A stretch of 38,433 nucleotides of DNA from Candidatus Fredericiella danica. Its GTDB lineage: Bacteria > Chloroflexota > Anaerolineae > Caldilineales > Caldilineaceae. The stretch lies in NCBI GenBank assembly GCA_016713335.1, contig JADJPH010000058.1, positions 1 through 38,433 of the forward strand. The letters are read 5' to 3'. Within the stretch, counting starts at the first letter, position 1; each line of letters opens with the position of its first letter. Positions 30,411 to 38,433 of the stretch are shown one piece after another. The position numbers were made by a program, and so were the translations under genes. The notes under the pieces are model-generated. The model saw only the letters and a list, made by a program, of their open reading frames with translations, was not told the DNA's origin and did no database searches.

Positions 30411-33128
30411 TCAGATCAACTGCAACTCCTGTGCGCGCAGCACCGCAGCCCGGCGATTGCTAACGCCTAGCTTGCCATAGATGCGCTGGGTGTGGGTGCG
30501 CAAGGTGTTGAGCGAGACGACGAGTCGGTCGGCAATCTCTGGGCCGCTCAACTCTGTGGCGAGTAGCCGCAACACTTCGAGCTCACGCTCACTCAGAGGC
30601 TCGATCAGGGACGAGGTGACGGGTAAGGGCTCCGCAACGGCTGCAAAGGCGGTGAGTAACCGGTCAACATAACTCCCCGCACCGCCGCGTTGCTTTACCT
30701 GGCGGAGCAGGGCAGCCATAGGGGGACCCTCGTTTACAAAAACCAGGGCAAACCCTTCCGGCTCAGCCAGGGTCACGGCGCGACCAAGCGATGCGAGCGC
30801 CTGGGCACTGTCACCACGCGCTGCATGCGCAAGCGACTGCAGCGACAAGATCTCGATGGCATGACCTAGCCGCCCCCCCGCTTCCGCTGCAGGCAGCAGG
30901 CGCGCAAGCCAGTCCTGGATGTCCTTCAGCAGATGCTCGTGCGGCGTGTTTCGATACTCCGCCAACAGGATTCTGGCCAACGTGATGTGCTCGAACTCGC
31001 GCAAATAGTGGAGGTCATCCGCAACCGATAGATTACGTTCGCGCACCCATTCCAACGCTTCGGCCACTCTGCCTTGCTGCAACCACACCCGCGCTTTCAA
31101 CGCGGCAAGGGGGTGAACGTCGGGCGTAGGACCGCCGAGATAGAGGCGATCTGCCTCGGCGTACAGATCGAGCGCACTGTCCAAATCTCCTTGAGCCGCC
31201 AGCAGGCGCGCCTGGGCTGCTGCCAAACGATGCCGTGATTCCGAAAGCATTGCATATGGGCCAAGTTCCTTGCTGCGCAGCAGGCTCTGCGCCGCGGCTG
31301 CCAACGCGTTTTGTTCAAGCTGCACTTCACCCAGGATCACGTGCAGGTCGGCCGCACCCTGGGGCACAGCGCCGCCGTGTTCCGCAACCAGGTGCAAACC
31401 CTGCTGACAAGTGCGGATTGCGTCGCGTAGCCGGCCCTGCGCCAGCCTGAGATCGGCGAGCAGAAAACGATAACCCGTTGTCGCGCTGATGCCGCTGACC
31501 AGCTCGGCGTCGGCCATGCCCGTGGCGATCGATCGATGCGCAGACTCCAGGTCACCGCTCGTCCAATACGCGATCCCTAAGAGTGCGGCGGCGCCTCCTC
31601 GCCAAAACCAATCGGTCTTGGGCAGGAGCTCAAGCGCCTGCCGGGCAAAGTGTAATGCGTCAGCGAGATTGCCCAGTGCCCCCGCATGATAGGCACGCGT
31701 GATCGCAAGGGTGCCAGGCAGAGATAGCAACTCCTCTTCGTTCGCAACAAACCACTCTATACCTTGGGCTTGATCTTGCTCGCCCTGCGCAGTGGTTGTG
31801 GTCAGCCAGTGCTCGGCGGCGCGCAGCAGGCTATCTGCGCGATCCATTTCACCCGGCAGCAACGTAAGGGCAAAATAGACGCTAAGCACAGGTCGTGTAC
31901 GCACTAATTCAACCGGTAGCATCTGCACCCAGCCCTTCCAGGTTGCGTCTTCACCACTGCCGCGCATCATCCCGGCTTGAAGTTCAATCAGAGATGCGGC
32001 GCGCTCAAAATCCGCCGCAGCCAGCGCATGGCGGATCGCGTCGCCGGGCAACCCATTGCGTTCGTACCAATCGCTCGCTCGTCGATGCAGAGCCGGCGCT
32101 AGAGCGGGTTGCGCTTCACGCAAGCGTGCTTGAAGCACCTCAGCAAAGAGATGGTGGTAACGGTACCACTGGCGTGTGTCATCGAGCGGTATCACAAACA
32201 GATTGCCCCGTTCCAGCGCCGCTAACATCTCCCGGCCATTTTCCTGTCCGGTGACGGCATCACACAGGGGACCACACAACCGGTCGAGGATTGCGGTTTC
32301 GAACAAGAAGGTGCGAATGCCATCCGGTTGGCGTTGGAGGACCTCCTCGACGAGGTAGTCCAACACGTAACGGTGACTGCCGGTGAAAGCCCGGATGAAT
32401 TGGGCGGAGTCAGCGCGTCCCAGCAAAGACAAACCGGCCATTTGAAGACCAGCAATCCAGCCCTCAGTACGCGCTTCCAGCGCTGCGATCTCCCCAGCCG
32501 CTAAACTCAAGCCCATCGCCTGGTTGAGGAATTCGAGCGTTTCGGCAAGCGAAAATCGCAGGTCAGCGGCGCGCACTTCGGTCATTTGGCCGCGCGCGCG
32601 TAGCCGCGCCAGCGGGAGTGGGGGATCCTCACGGCTGGCAATGACCAGGTGCATTGGCGGCGGCAGGTGCTCAACCAGAAAGGTGAGTGCCTGGTCCACC
32701 GGGCTGGCCTCAATGACGTGGTAGTCGTCAAGGACAACGATGAAATCTTCCGAGACTGTCGCAATTTCATTGAGTAGCGCCGTCAGAATCGCCTCGGTTG
32801 GGGGTAGTTGCGGCGATTGCAAGAGTTCCAACACCCCGACGCCGGTGTGTGGGTTCCGGGTCTGGATCGCGGCGACAAGATAGGTGAGAAAACGCACCAG
32901 GTCGTTATCCCCATCATCCAGTGATACCCACGCCACCGGACGTGCACAGGCAGTCACCCATTCGCAGATGAGCGTGGTCTTGCCAAAGCCGGCCGCCGCC
33001 GAGATGAGCGTCAGCTTGCGCCCGGCGACAAGCCCCTCGTTCAGGCGTTCGACCAGGCGCGGGCGCAGCACGACCTTGGGGAGCAGGCGGGGAACGTAGA
33101 GCTTCGTGGCAAGAATTGGTGTGGACAT
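30411..33128 (-). CDS. MalT-type LuxR-family ATP-dependent transcriptional regulator
   Basis: Intact protein of 905 aa from ATG 33128 (STPILATKLYVPRLLPK, the usual family start; ATG 33140 is possible). STAND NTPase: Walker A SAAAGFGKTT (about residues 44-53), Walker B FIVVLDDYHVI (about 129-139). A long TPR-like helical middle follows. The C-terminal LuxR DNA-binding domain (LSERELEVLRLLATELSGPE, then LVVSLNTLRTHTQRIYGKLG) occupies the last 65 residues. Such proteins bind an inducer through the repeats, oligomerise with ATP and activate promoters. The likely local target is the DUF4386 operon with its repeat arrays, but this is inference. It is preceded on the same strand, about 35 nt away, by the cytochrome gene. 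Confidence 0.92.
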   Translation of the reverse strand: MSTPILATKLYVPRLLPKVVLRPRLVERLNEGLVAGRKLTLISAAAGFGKTTLICEWVTACARPVAWVSLDDGDNDLVRFLTYLVAAIQTRNPHTGVGVLELLQSPQLPPTEAILTALLNEIATVSEDFIVVLDDYHVIEASPVDQALTFLVEHLPPPMHLVIASREDPPLPLARLRARGQMTEVRAADLRFSLAETLEFLNQAMGLSLAAGEIAALEARTEGWIAGLQMAGLSLLGRADSAQFIRAFTGSHRYVLDYLVEEVLQRQPDGIRTFLFETAILDRLCGPLCDAVTGQENGREMLAALERGNLFVIPLDDTRQWYRYHHLFAEVLQARLREAQPALAPALHRRASDWYERNGLPGDAIRHALAAADFERAASLIELQAGMMRGSGEDATWKGWVQMLPVELVRTRPVLSVYFALTLLPGEMDRADSLLRAAEHWLTTTTAQGEQDQAQGIEWFVANEEELLSLPGTLAITRAYHAGALGNLADALHFARQALELLPKTDWFWRGGAAALLGIAYWTSGDLESAHRSIATGMADAELVSGISATTGYRFLLADLRLAQGRLRDAIRTCQQGLHLVAEHGGAVPQGAADLHVILGEVQLEQNALAAAAQSLLRSKELGPYAMLSESRHRLAAAQARLLAAQGDLDSALDLYAEADRLYLGGPTPDVHPLAALKARVWLQQGRVAEALEWVRERNLSVADDLHYLREFEHITLARILLAEYRNTPHEHLLKDIQDWLARLLPAAEAGGRLGHAIEILSLQSLAHAARGDSAQALASLGRAVTLAEPEGFALVFVNEGPPMAALLRQVKQRGGAGSYVDRLLTAFAAVAEPLPVTSSLIEPLSERELEVLRLLATELSGPEIADRLVVSLNTLRTHTQRIYGKLGVSNRRAAVLRAQELQLI

Positions 33129-33163
33129 GAAAGAATGCAACTGAGTTGTTACTCACGGTTCCG

Positions 33164-34495
33164 CTATTTCTTTAGCGACGGCATGAACGCCCGGTTTGCC
33201 TGACCCCATGGCGACAACAGACCGTGCGGACCTTCCCCGGCCGGCGGCGTCAGGTGACAGACTGTACAGGTGTCGAGCGTCCCCTGATGTCCTTGCCAGC
33301 CGATGAATTTTATCGCATCCTTCGGCTGTGTGCTTGGCGCAATGGCGTGTGTGCTGTCATGGCAGCCTTCACAGCGTACGCCGCCGTGGCCCGTCGACAT
33401 CCGGTAGAGCGGCTGATCCTGGCTGTACTCTGGATCTGTGTGGCAATCGCTACAGCGCGGTTCATTCAACCATGGATTCGGATTGGAGGCGACCTCTTCC
33501 ATACTGCCATGGCAGTCGGTGCACGTCATCCCTCTGGCGGACATGACGTCTCGCATGCACTGGGTCTGTGGCCCAGGGTGGCAATTATAGCAGAAATTGT
33601 CGGGCAGCGCCGTGCTCACTGCGGCCGCGAGTTCATCATCGTCCCCGCCGTCATCGGCATCCGCATGTTTGGAATGCATCGCCTTTGACAGGTTTGGAAT
33701 GCCAGGCAAGCCGGGGGCGCCCAAGGCATTGGATGCATGGCATTCAGCGCAAAGGACTGGGCGCCGTTGCATCAGTGGCGTGTCGTGTCCAGGCGGATAC
33801 TCTTCTTGGTTCTCATGATCGTGTAGGGTAAGAATGTTGGTTTCCACGCGGCCGGTGGCGATGTCCTCGACGCCGCCATCGTAATGGCAATAATCACAGT
33901 GCATTTCCGTGGAAACGGGTGCGACTGTCACGGTGGTGGCTAATTCTGTCCCTGAAATCGCGTCCTTCACAACGATTGTCGCCAATTGGTAGGGCTCCGC
34001 CGTGGTGGGCGCGCTGTCGGTAAACTCCGTCAACGGGATGCCCTCAACGATGAAGTGATCGTTGCTCTCCTCCATCAAGCCATCCAGGCCGGCGCCTGTC
34101 AGGCCGACGTTTGGCGCCAGATCGACGCCAAACAACTGCTTGTCGTAGTCCCAGAAGTTGGATTTACTGACCGAGTCGGTATTGTCGGCAAAACGATACT
34201 CAACGGTAACCGTGCCGGTGATGATCTTCGGCGGATCGCCGACTTCGATCACTTGCGCCCAGAGTGTGTTGTAGGGAGGGAGGACTGCCAGGTCCTGGAA
34301 ATCGGCATTGTAGCAGTGCATACCGAGATCATTCCATGCCAGCACGACCCACTTGCCGGCGCCGTCGTCCGGATTGGCCGGCTGCGCCTTTGCGTCCCGG
34401 ATGGCGGGTGCGGTCACCCCCAGGGCCGCAAGGATGAATAGGCCTGCGAGGGCAGAGATGATGCGCAGCCATGGTCGGACAGTATGCTGAGACAT
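33164..34495 (-). CDS. Secreted seven-haem c-type cytochrome
   Basis: Intact 443 aa. The signal peptide (IISALAGLFILAALGVTAPA) directs export. The first half is a beta-rich domain (KWVVLAWNDLGMHCYNADFQ, EYRFADNTDS). The second half holds seven CxxCH haem sites: CDYCH, CAECH, CYNCH, CTDCH, CSDCH, CEGCH, CTVCH. It would carry electrons outside the membrane, with the partner unknown. GGGGC lies about 7 nt before the ATG. A linker with DADDGGDDDE separates haems 2 and 3. No oxidase or reductase subunit is near, so it may serve an extracellular electron route or act with the multicopper oxidase. Neither is shown by the sequence. Confidence 0.9.
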   Translation of the reverse strand: MSQHTVRPWLRIISALAGLFILAALGVTAPAIRDAKAQPANPDDGAGKWVVLAWNDLGMHCYNADFQDLAVLPPYNTLWAQVIEVGDPPKIITGTVTVEYRFADNTDSVSKSNFWDYDKQLFGVDLAPNVGLTGAGLDGLMEESNDHFIVEGIPLTEFTDSAPTTAEPYQLATIVVKDAISGTELATTVTVAPVSTEMHCDYCHYDGGVEDIATGRVETNILTLHDHENQEEYPPGHDTPLMQRRPVLCAECHASNALGAPGLPGIPNLSKAMHSKHADADDGGDDDELAAAVSTALPDNFCYNCHPGPQTQCMRDVMSARGMTCTDCHGSMEEVASNPNPWLNEPRCSDCHTDPEYSQDQPLYRMSTGHGGVRCEGCHDSTHAIAPSTQPKDAIKFIGWQGHQGTLDTCTVCHLTPPAGEGPHGLLSPWGQANRAFMPSLKK

Positions 34496-34970
34496 TGGTT
34501 GCCCCCTTTGGGGAAGATATTGGATTCGCCGAAGCGACAGAGCGAGAAGCGCACACGCAAAGGCGCGTGTGGACTTTGCTCAACTATTTATTATAGGAGC
34601 AATCGGGAAGCAATACGCCAGTCATTCGGCCAGTTGCGAATGTGTTCGAAATGGCGAAAAACCAGGTGCGTAAATACGACAACGACCCGCCCCAAACTGC
34701 GAGCAGGCCGCCCTGTCAAAAGAGGAGTGTATCCTTGAATCTCCCGAAGCCGGGTTAGGGACCCGGCACGCACTGCAATCTGCCACCCATCTTCGCACAA
34801 ACCGGCGCAAAGATCCAAGTACCCTTTCGGCCTACTCTGGGAGTAGTTTTGCGGGGAGACAGCTGTCCAACGCTGGATACCCACCCATGACAGGGCTGAC
34901 CTCTGCGTTTTTCCAGGGTACGAAGCCGGCACAACGATCAACCCCACAGATGCTTCGAGCATCAATTCAT
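34496..34970. other. 475-nt intergenic region
   Basis: Lies between the cytochrome start and the NACHT/FGE gene end. It holds a TATAAT on the minus strand (34590-34595), about 95 nt before the cytochrome ATG, with no good -35. A hairpin GCCGGGT/ACCCGGC lies at 34749-34767. The FGE 3' element starts at 34942. The 132-aa minus-strand reading within it has no convincing protein features. Confidence 0.5.
34590..34595 (-). promoter_or_regulatory. Putative -10 element of the cytochrome/LuxR transcript
   Basis: A perfect TATAAT on the minus strand, about 95 nt upstream of the cytochrome start. No matching -35 is seen. Confidence 0.35.
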
Positions 34971-34988
34971 TCACACCATTTTGTGGCA
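34942..34988 (-). repeat. 47-nt 3' element, copy 1, with hairpin
   Basis: Spans the last five codons and stop of the FGE domain and continues 29 nt downstream. It is identical to copy 2 (37999-38045) except for three transitions inside the coding part. Contains GATGCT-CGA-AGCATC (34949-34963), a 6-bp hairpin just after the stop. Similarity ends abruptly after GTGGGG. Confidence 0.85.
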
Positions 34989-37876
34989 CACTAGCCGGAA
35001 CCCAACAAAGTTGAGCCTGCTGAAAGGATCGAGGATGACCCGTCTGGCGCAGCGCACGTAGCTGTCATTGAGATTCCACGAGCCGCCGCGCAATGTGTAG
35101 CGAGCGTCGCCCTCCAGCAGATCATCCGGCGCGTATTTCTGATAGTCACTCAACTTCTTTGTCGCCGTCAATTCCCAGACGTTGCCAGCGGCATCAGCAA
35201 GCCATAAGGGACTTTCCCCTTTAGGGAAGACACCGACGGCGCTAGTTGCATGAATGCCGGTATCCCAATAGTTCGCATGGTTCGGCGTGATCTCCTGACC
35301 CCACGGATAACGCCGGCCATCCGTGCCCCGCGCCGCTTTTTCCCATTGCGCTTCAATGGGGAGCGAGACCTGACGCCCCGACTTCACGCTCAGCCACTTA
35401 CAGAACGCTACAGCCTCGTACCAGGTCACGCCCACAACTGGATGATTGGGCAGGTCGAAGACGCCGCCATAACGTTTGGGCCCGCGGCGATCCCCTTTCC
35501 AAGTCCAGCCGGCTGCCGTCCAACACCTGCGCCACTGCTCAGTATAACCACCGTCGTCAATGAACGCCTGATACTGGGCATTGGTCACTGGATACTTGCT
35601 GATCTGATGGAATCCAAGTTGGGCCGGTGCTGCGGCGCTTCATCATCATAGGCCATACTGTCGGTCGCTTTGATATTTACCCATGATGAAATCACCTGCC
35701 GGCACATTGCACCACACGATGTTCGGCAGGCCGTCCGTCTGCAATCAACGCCTGGGCGCAGATCGCCCAGAATGTTCAGGGCATCGCCGGCGGCGTGCCG
35801 GGCTGGCACTGGCTCGGTGCAACTGGTGGCGACAGCAATCAATGCTGCCTGCACGGAGGCAATCACGTCATCACGAGGGTCTGCACCGCTTTCTGCCACG
35901 CATCGTGCCGCCAAGACTGGGTTCACTGACGCCATTGCGCTTACAAAAGTCGAGATGTCAGGTAGCATGCCCGTCAAGAGGATGGCAGTCTCTTCCCAGC
36001 CGGTTGGTTCCAGCCAGCCGTCAGGCCAATAGCGCAGCAACTCCTCGTCCACAGCGAACCGCGTCTGCCACTCAAGGGCTGCGAAGTACTCTTGAATCAA
36101 TTGGTGAAAAAAGCGCACATTGTCACCGGATGCATCCAAGAGCGTCGCGCTCCGCCCCAGGTAGAGTACGTCTTTAGCGACACAGCCAACTTCGGCTAAA
36201 TGTTCCATCGCCCAGGTCGGCGTGACTGCGGTGCCGCGCTCGCCTGTCGCCTGCATCGCATAGGCGAGTTCAGCCAGCGCCTGACGGATCGCATCGGCGC
36301 CTGGCCAGCCATCACCCTGCCAGCGTTTTCGTTCCCGTTCCAACAATGTATCCGCAAACGCCGCCAAAAGCTTACTCCGATTCTGGGGCAGGACGCCGTG
36401 CCCGGCTTCAAACACCTGGGCAAGCACCATCAACATAAACGGGTTAACCCCAAGTGCCAACATTGGGGGAGATTGCCGGCGCAGCGATTTCCACTTGTCG
36501 AGCAAATGGCTCGACGCATTCTTCGTACACGCTCAGGGCTTTCGTTCGCAGTCCAAAACTGCGTCATCGTTCCGCCAGCACGTTTCCAGCGGGCGAAGAG
36601 GTCAGCAAACGATTCACCGCCGGCCAACTGTGAGAACAGCTTCTCGCCTTCCGTTTCGCCCAGGTAACGACAAAGGAACTCGTACTGGCGCAGCGGGTCT
36701 AGCGCCTTCACGTCGAGCTTTTCGAGGTCAAGTTCTTCAACGTAGTCAAGCAGCCGGCAGGTCACCACGACCGGTGTATCGGGATAGAGAGCGAGTAGGG
36801 CTTGAATGCGGCCTACTCGCTCTCTGTAACCGGTACGCGGCATCTCGTTCAGCGCATCCAGCAGCAGCACCATGCGCCCCTGTTCCAGATAGGTGGGCAG
36901 ATGCGGTCCCAGATTGCCGGCATGTTTGGCAATGTAGTCAAGCGCCGGCTCAGGTCCGCTGTAGCCACCCAAAGGCACCAGGACCGGCAGCAGGAATTCA
37001 GCCTGGCGCTTCGTGCTATTCCTAGCGGTACCGGGAGGTGTCGTTTGGAGAAGGTTGTAGGCGTTTTGGAGGACTGCGCTGAATCCCTTTCGTTTGGCAC
37101 GGCCAGCCGCAGCATAGTCGTACACTAGCCGCCAGAGCGTAGTGGTCTTCCCGGAACCCGGCTCACCCAGCACGACCAGCCGCCGGTATTGCGTTACTGC
37201 AGCCCGCAGGTCATTGACTTGGATCCGCTCGATGCGCTTCTCCGGGCCATAGCCATGCTCCACCAACTTCTCGAAACCGGTTGGCATGAACCGTGACGGG
37301 ATGTCTAGCGCCGGATTGTCACTTTTCGCCTTGACCTGTGCGGTGCCGGCCAGTGGCGTGTAGCGCTCTGCCCAAATCGCATAATCGCGCAGCAGTTTAT
37401 CCAAATAGGCGATCTCGGTTTCGCGTGAGGCGAGACCAGGAACGAACGTGATTGTGCCTGAACCGCCGACACTCTGGTTGATTTCCTTACCGATCACAAC
37501 ATTTGGGGAATTGTCACCAACCGTGGCGATGATCACGTCGCCGTGCACGATGTACTGTGGGCCTGCCGGGTCAGCGGGCGGCGCAGGTTGCGGCGGGGCT
37601 TCTTCATTACTCCACGTCTGCACTTCCGGCCACAGTGCCGCAAGCTCTGCGTTCTCTTGATTCCGCTCCCACACGCAGCGCACCACCGGGACCTTGGTCG
37701 CGCCGATTCGCCCAGGTCAGGAATGTCCAGAGTTGGGTGTCGAACCCCTTCTCCGGCGCGATGGCGTCGAAGTCTATGTTCAGGCGGCCTGCATTGCGCG
37801 GCGGACGCATCGCGCGGTCGTAGGCGGTGAGGATGGTTCTATGGACAGGATCAAGGTGGGGACCGGTTAGGGGCAT
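34971..37876 (-). CDS. EAD1-like / NACHT ATPase / FGE-fold fusion, predicted conflict-system protein, frameshifted
   Basis: About 965 aa when frames are joined. Residues 1-80 (MPLTGPHLDPVHRTILTAYD, then NIDFDAIAPEKGFDTQLW, TFLTWANR and VRCVWERNQENAELAAL) resemble effector-associated domain 1, an adaptor of bacterial conflict systems. A beta-strand linker follows (YIVHGDVIIATVGDNSPNVV). The NACHT STAND NTPase has Walker A LGEPGSGKTTTLW (near 37165), Walker B RMVLLLDALNEMP (near 36870) and VVVTCRLLDY (near 36770). A helical region is followed by a C-terminal FGE/C-type-lectin-like domain (YPWGQEITPNHANYWDT, LRGGSWNLNDSYVRCARR, FVGFRLVC). This suits a sensor that senses through the FGE domain and signals via EAD1. 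Frame breaks lie near 37700, 36506, 35740 and 35590. No sulfatase is near, so an FGE enzyme role is unlikely. Confidence 0.75.
34995..35090 (-). other. Candidate hypervariable 3' coding segment, copy 1
   Basis: Encodes RGGSWNLNDSYVRCARR and PFSRLNFVGFR. Codons differing from copy 2 cluster between the fixed RGG, RCARR, P, R and GFR anchors, and most end in C or T (AAT CTC AAT GAC AGC TAC; GTC ATC CTC GAT; TTC AGC; CTC AAC TTT). This is the pattern expected where AAY template codons are mutated. Confidence 0.4.
36786..36825. repeat. 14-bp perfect inverted repeat inside the NACHT coding region
   Basis: AGAGAGCGAGTAGG (36786-36799) and CCTACTCGCTCTCT (36812-36825) around a 12-nt loop. The encoded residues (RERVGRIQALLALYPD) look normal for the family. 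Confidence 0.6.
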
Positions 37877-37998
37877 TGTCGGCTGCGTTTGTCTGAACGG
37901 GTTGTTATGGGCTGATGATACCAGACGGTGGATGCGGTCGAAAGGTTCGGTTTTCTTTCCCGTTAACCTGGTTCGACTTGTGGGTCTCCTTGACACCT

Positions 37999-38045
37999 CC
38001 CCACAGATGCTTCGAGCATCAATTCATTCACGCCATTTCATGGCA
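37999..38045 (-). repeat. 47-nt 3' element, copy 2, with hairpin
   Basis: Same element as 34942-34988, at the end of the second FGE gene and leading into the gap before the EAD1/NACHT gene. Hairpin at 38006-38020. Confidence 0.85.
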
Positions 38046-38433
38046 TACAATTCGGAACCCTATATCATCGTACCTGTCGTATGGACACTGTTCTAGCCTT
38101 CTGGCACAGCGCGCAGAAACGTTACCATCGTAGCAATTTCCACCGCGTACAACGCGATCATAAGCACTAGTTTGGTCTTCGCCCGTCGTCAGGGCGATAG
38201 GGGTAATCAAATTCCTGTGTGCGATAACCGTTGGGATGGCCATTGCGCCGTAGATTTTGGGTCCAGTTAATCACGTTGCCTGCCATATCCATCACACCGT
38301 AAGGACTTACTCCAATAGGAAAAATTCCAACCATACTATTTTCCCGGATCCCAGGGTAAAAAAAGTAGCGACTTGCGTACTCCGCAGTGATCGCGTCGCT
38401 CAAGAAACGCCTGCCATCAGTGCCCCGCGCTGC
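38028..38433 (-). CDS. Second FGE-fold gene, 5' part outside the window, one frameshift
   Basis: C-terminal part of a formylglycine-generating-enzyme-like (FGE-sulfatase, C-type-lectin-like) domain. The edge reads ARGTDGRR, then SMVGIFPIGVSPYGVMDMAG and NVINWTQNLRRNGHPNGY. After a frame break near 38180 it reads YDRVVRGGNCYDGNVSARC and YDDIGFRIVCHEMA with stop at 38028-38030. It is the gene directly upstream of the EAD1/NACHT/FGE gene on the same strand, and whatever lies N-terminal is not visible. It may be another NACHT fusion. Protein similarity to the first FGE is clear at anchors and low between them. Confidence 0.8.
38052..38147 (-). other. Candidate hypervariable 3' coding segment, copy 2
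   Basis: Encodes RGGNCYDGNVSARCARR and PYDRYDDIGFR, aligning without gaps to copy 1. The run after RGG is AAT TGC TAC GAT GGT AAC GTT TCT, all NNY codons. TAC GAC and TAC GAT GAT follow near the end. Confidence 0.4.

Noticed and set aside
34591..34989. 132-aa minus-strand reading beyond the FGE stop
   Set aside because: It includes the repeated 3' element, has no recognisable protein pattern and no ribosome binding site.
34971..35588. FGE domain as a sulfatase-activating enzyme
   Set aside because: No sulfatase gene in the window, and the domain is the tail of a NACHT protein, so a binding role is more likely.

Overview
The window looks like a fragment of a GC-rich draft genome of a filamentous Chloroflexota bacterium (Anaerolineae/Caldilineae-like). 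This is an inference from gene content: a MalT-type LuxR regulator, DUF5666 and DUF4386 proteins, an ABC1 kinase, a large RHS/YD protein, and a NACHT protein fused to a formylglycine-generating-enzyme (FGE) fold. No rRNA, tRNA or CRISPR array was recognised. Many genes are split by single-base indels while family motifs stay intact in all frames. That fits consensus errors better than old pseudogenes, although some breaks may be real.

Left part (1-13.5 kb). A copper-type multicopper oxidase with a Met/His-rich N-terminus ends in a strong terminator. It is followed by a promoter, a small membrane protein and a Vps62-like coiled-coil protein. Facing these is a membrane-domain/ABC1(UbiB) kinase. 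Then come a SpoU-type RNA methyltransferase (TrmJ-like), a DUF1848 Fe-S protein, and a compact type II restriction-modification pair of lower GC. A UbiA-like membrane protein follows, behind a promoter with a 14-bp palindrome in its spacer. A two-TM protein and a convergent ABC exporter close this part.

Centre (13.7-23.4 kb). This is an RHS/YD polymorphic-toxin-like locus. It has a secreted RHS core with a SpvB/TcB-like N-terminal half, a lower-GC variable C-terminal domain (CT1), a one-TM protein directly behind it (candidate immunity protein), a displaced core tip with a second C-terminal stub, a lipoprotein, and a second partial core copy interrupted by a run of 41 C.

Right part (23.4-34.5 kb, all on the minus strand). 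It holds a GH5 glycosidase with a DUF1349 partner, a secreted DUF5666 multi-repeat protein, a quinone-oxidoreductase-like enzyme, two small conserved proteins, a 909-aa MalT/LuxR regulator and, just upstream of it, a seven-haem cytochrome c.

Right end (34.9-38.4 kb). An EAD1-like/NACHT/FGE protein lies directly downstream of a second FGE gene that is cut by the window edge. Their 3' coding ends have diverged strongly at clustered, mostly NNY codons. A 47-nt element spanning each stop codon and carrying a hairpin is almost identical. This resembles the target end of a diversity-generating retroelement (DGR) and is the most interesting part of the window, with the caveat that no reverse transcriptase or template repeat is visible here.
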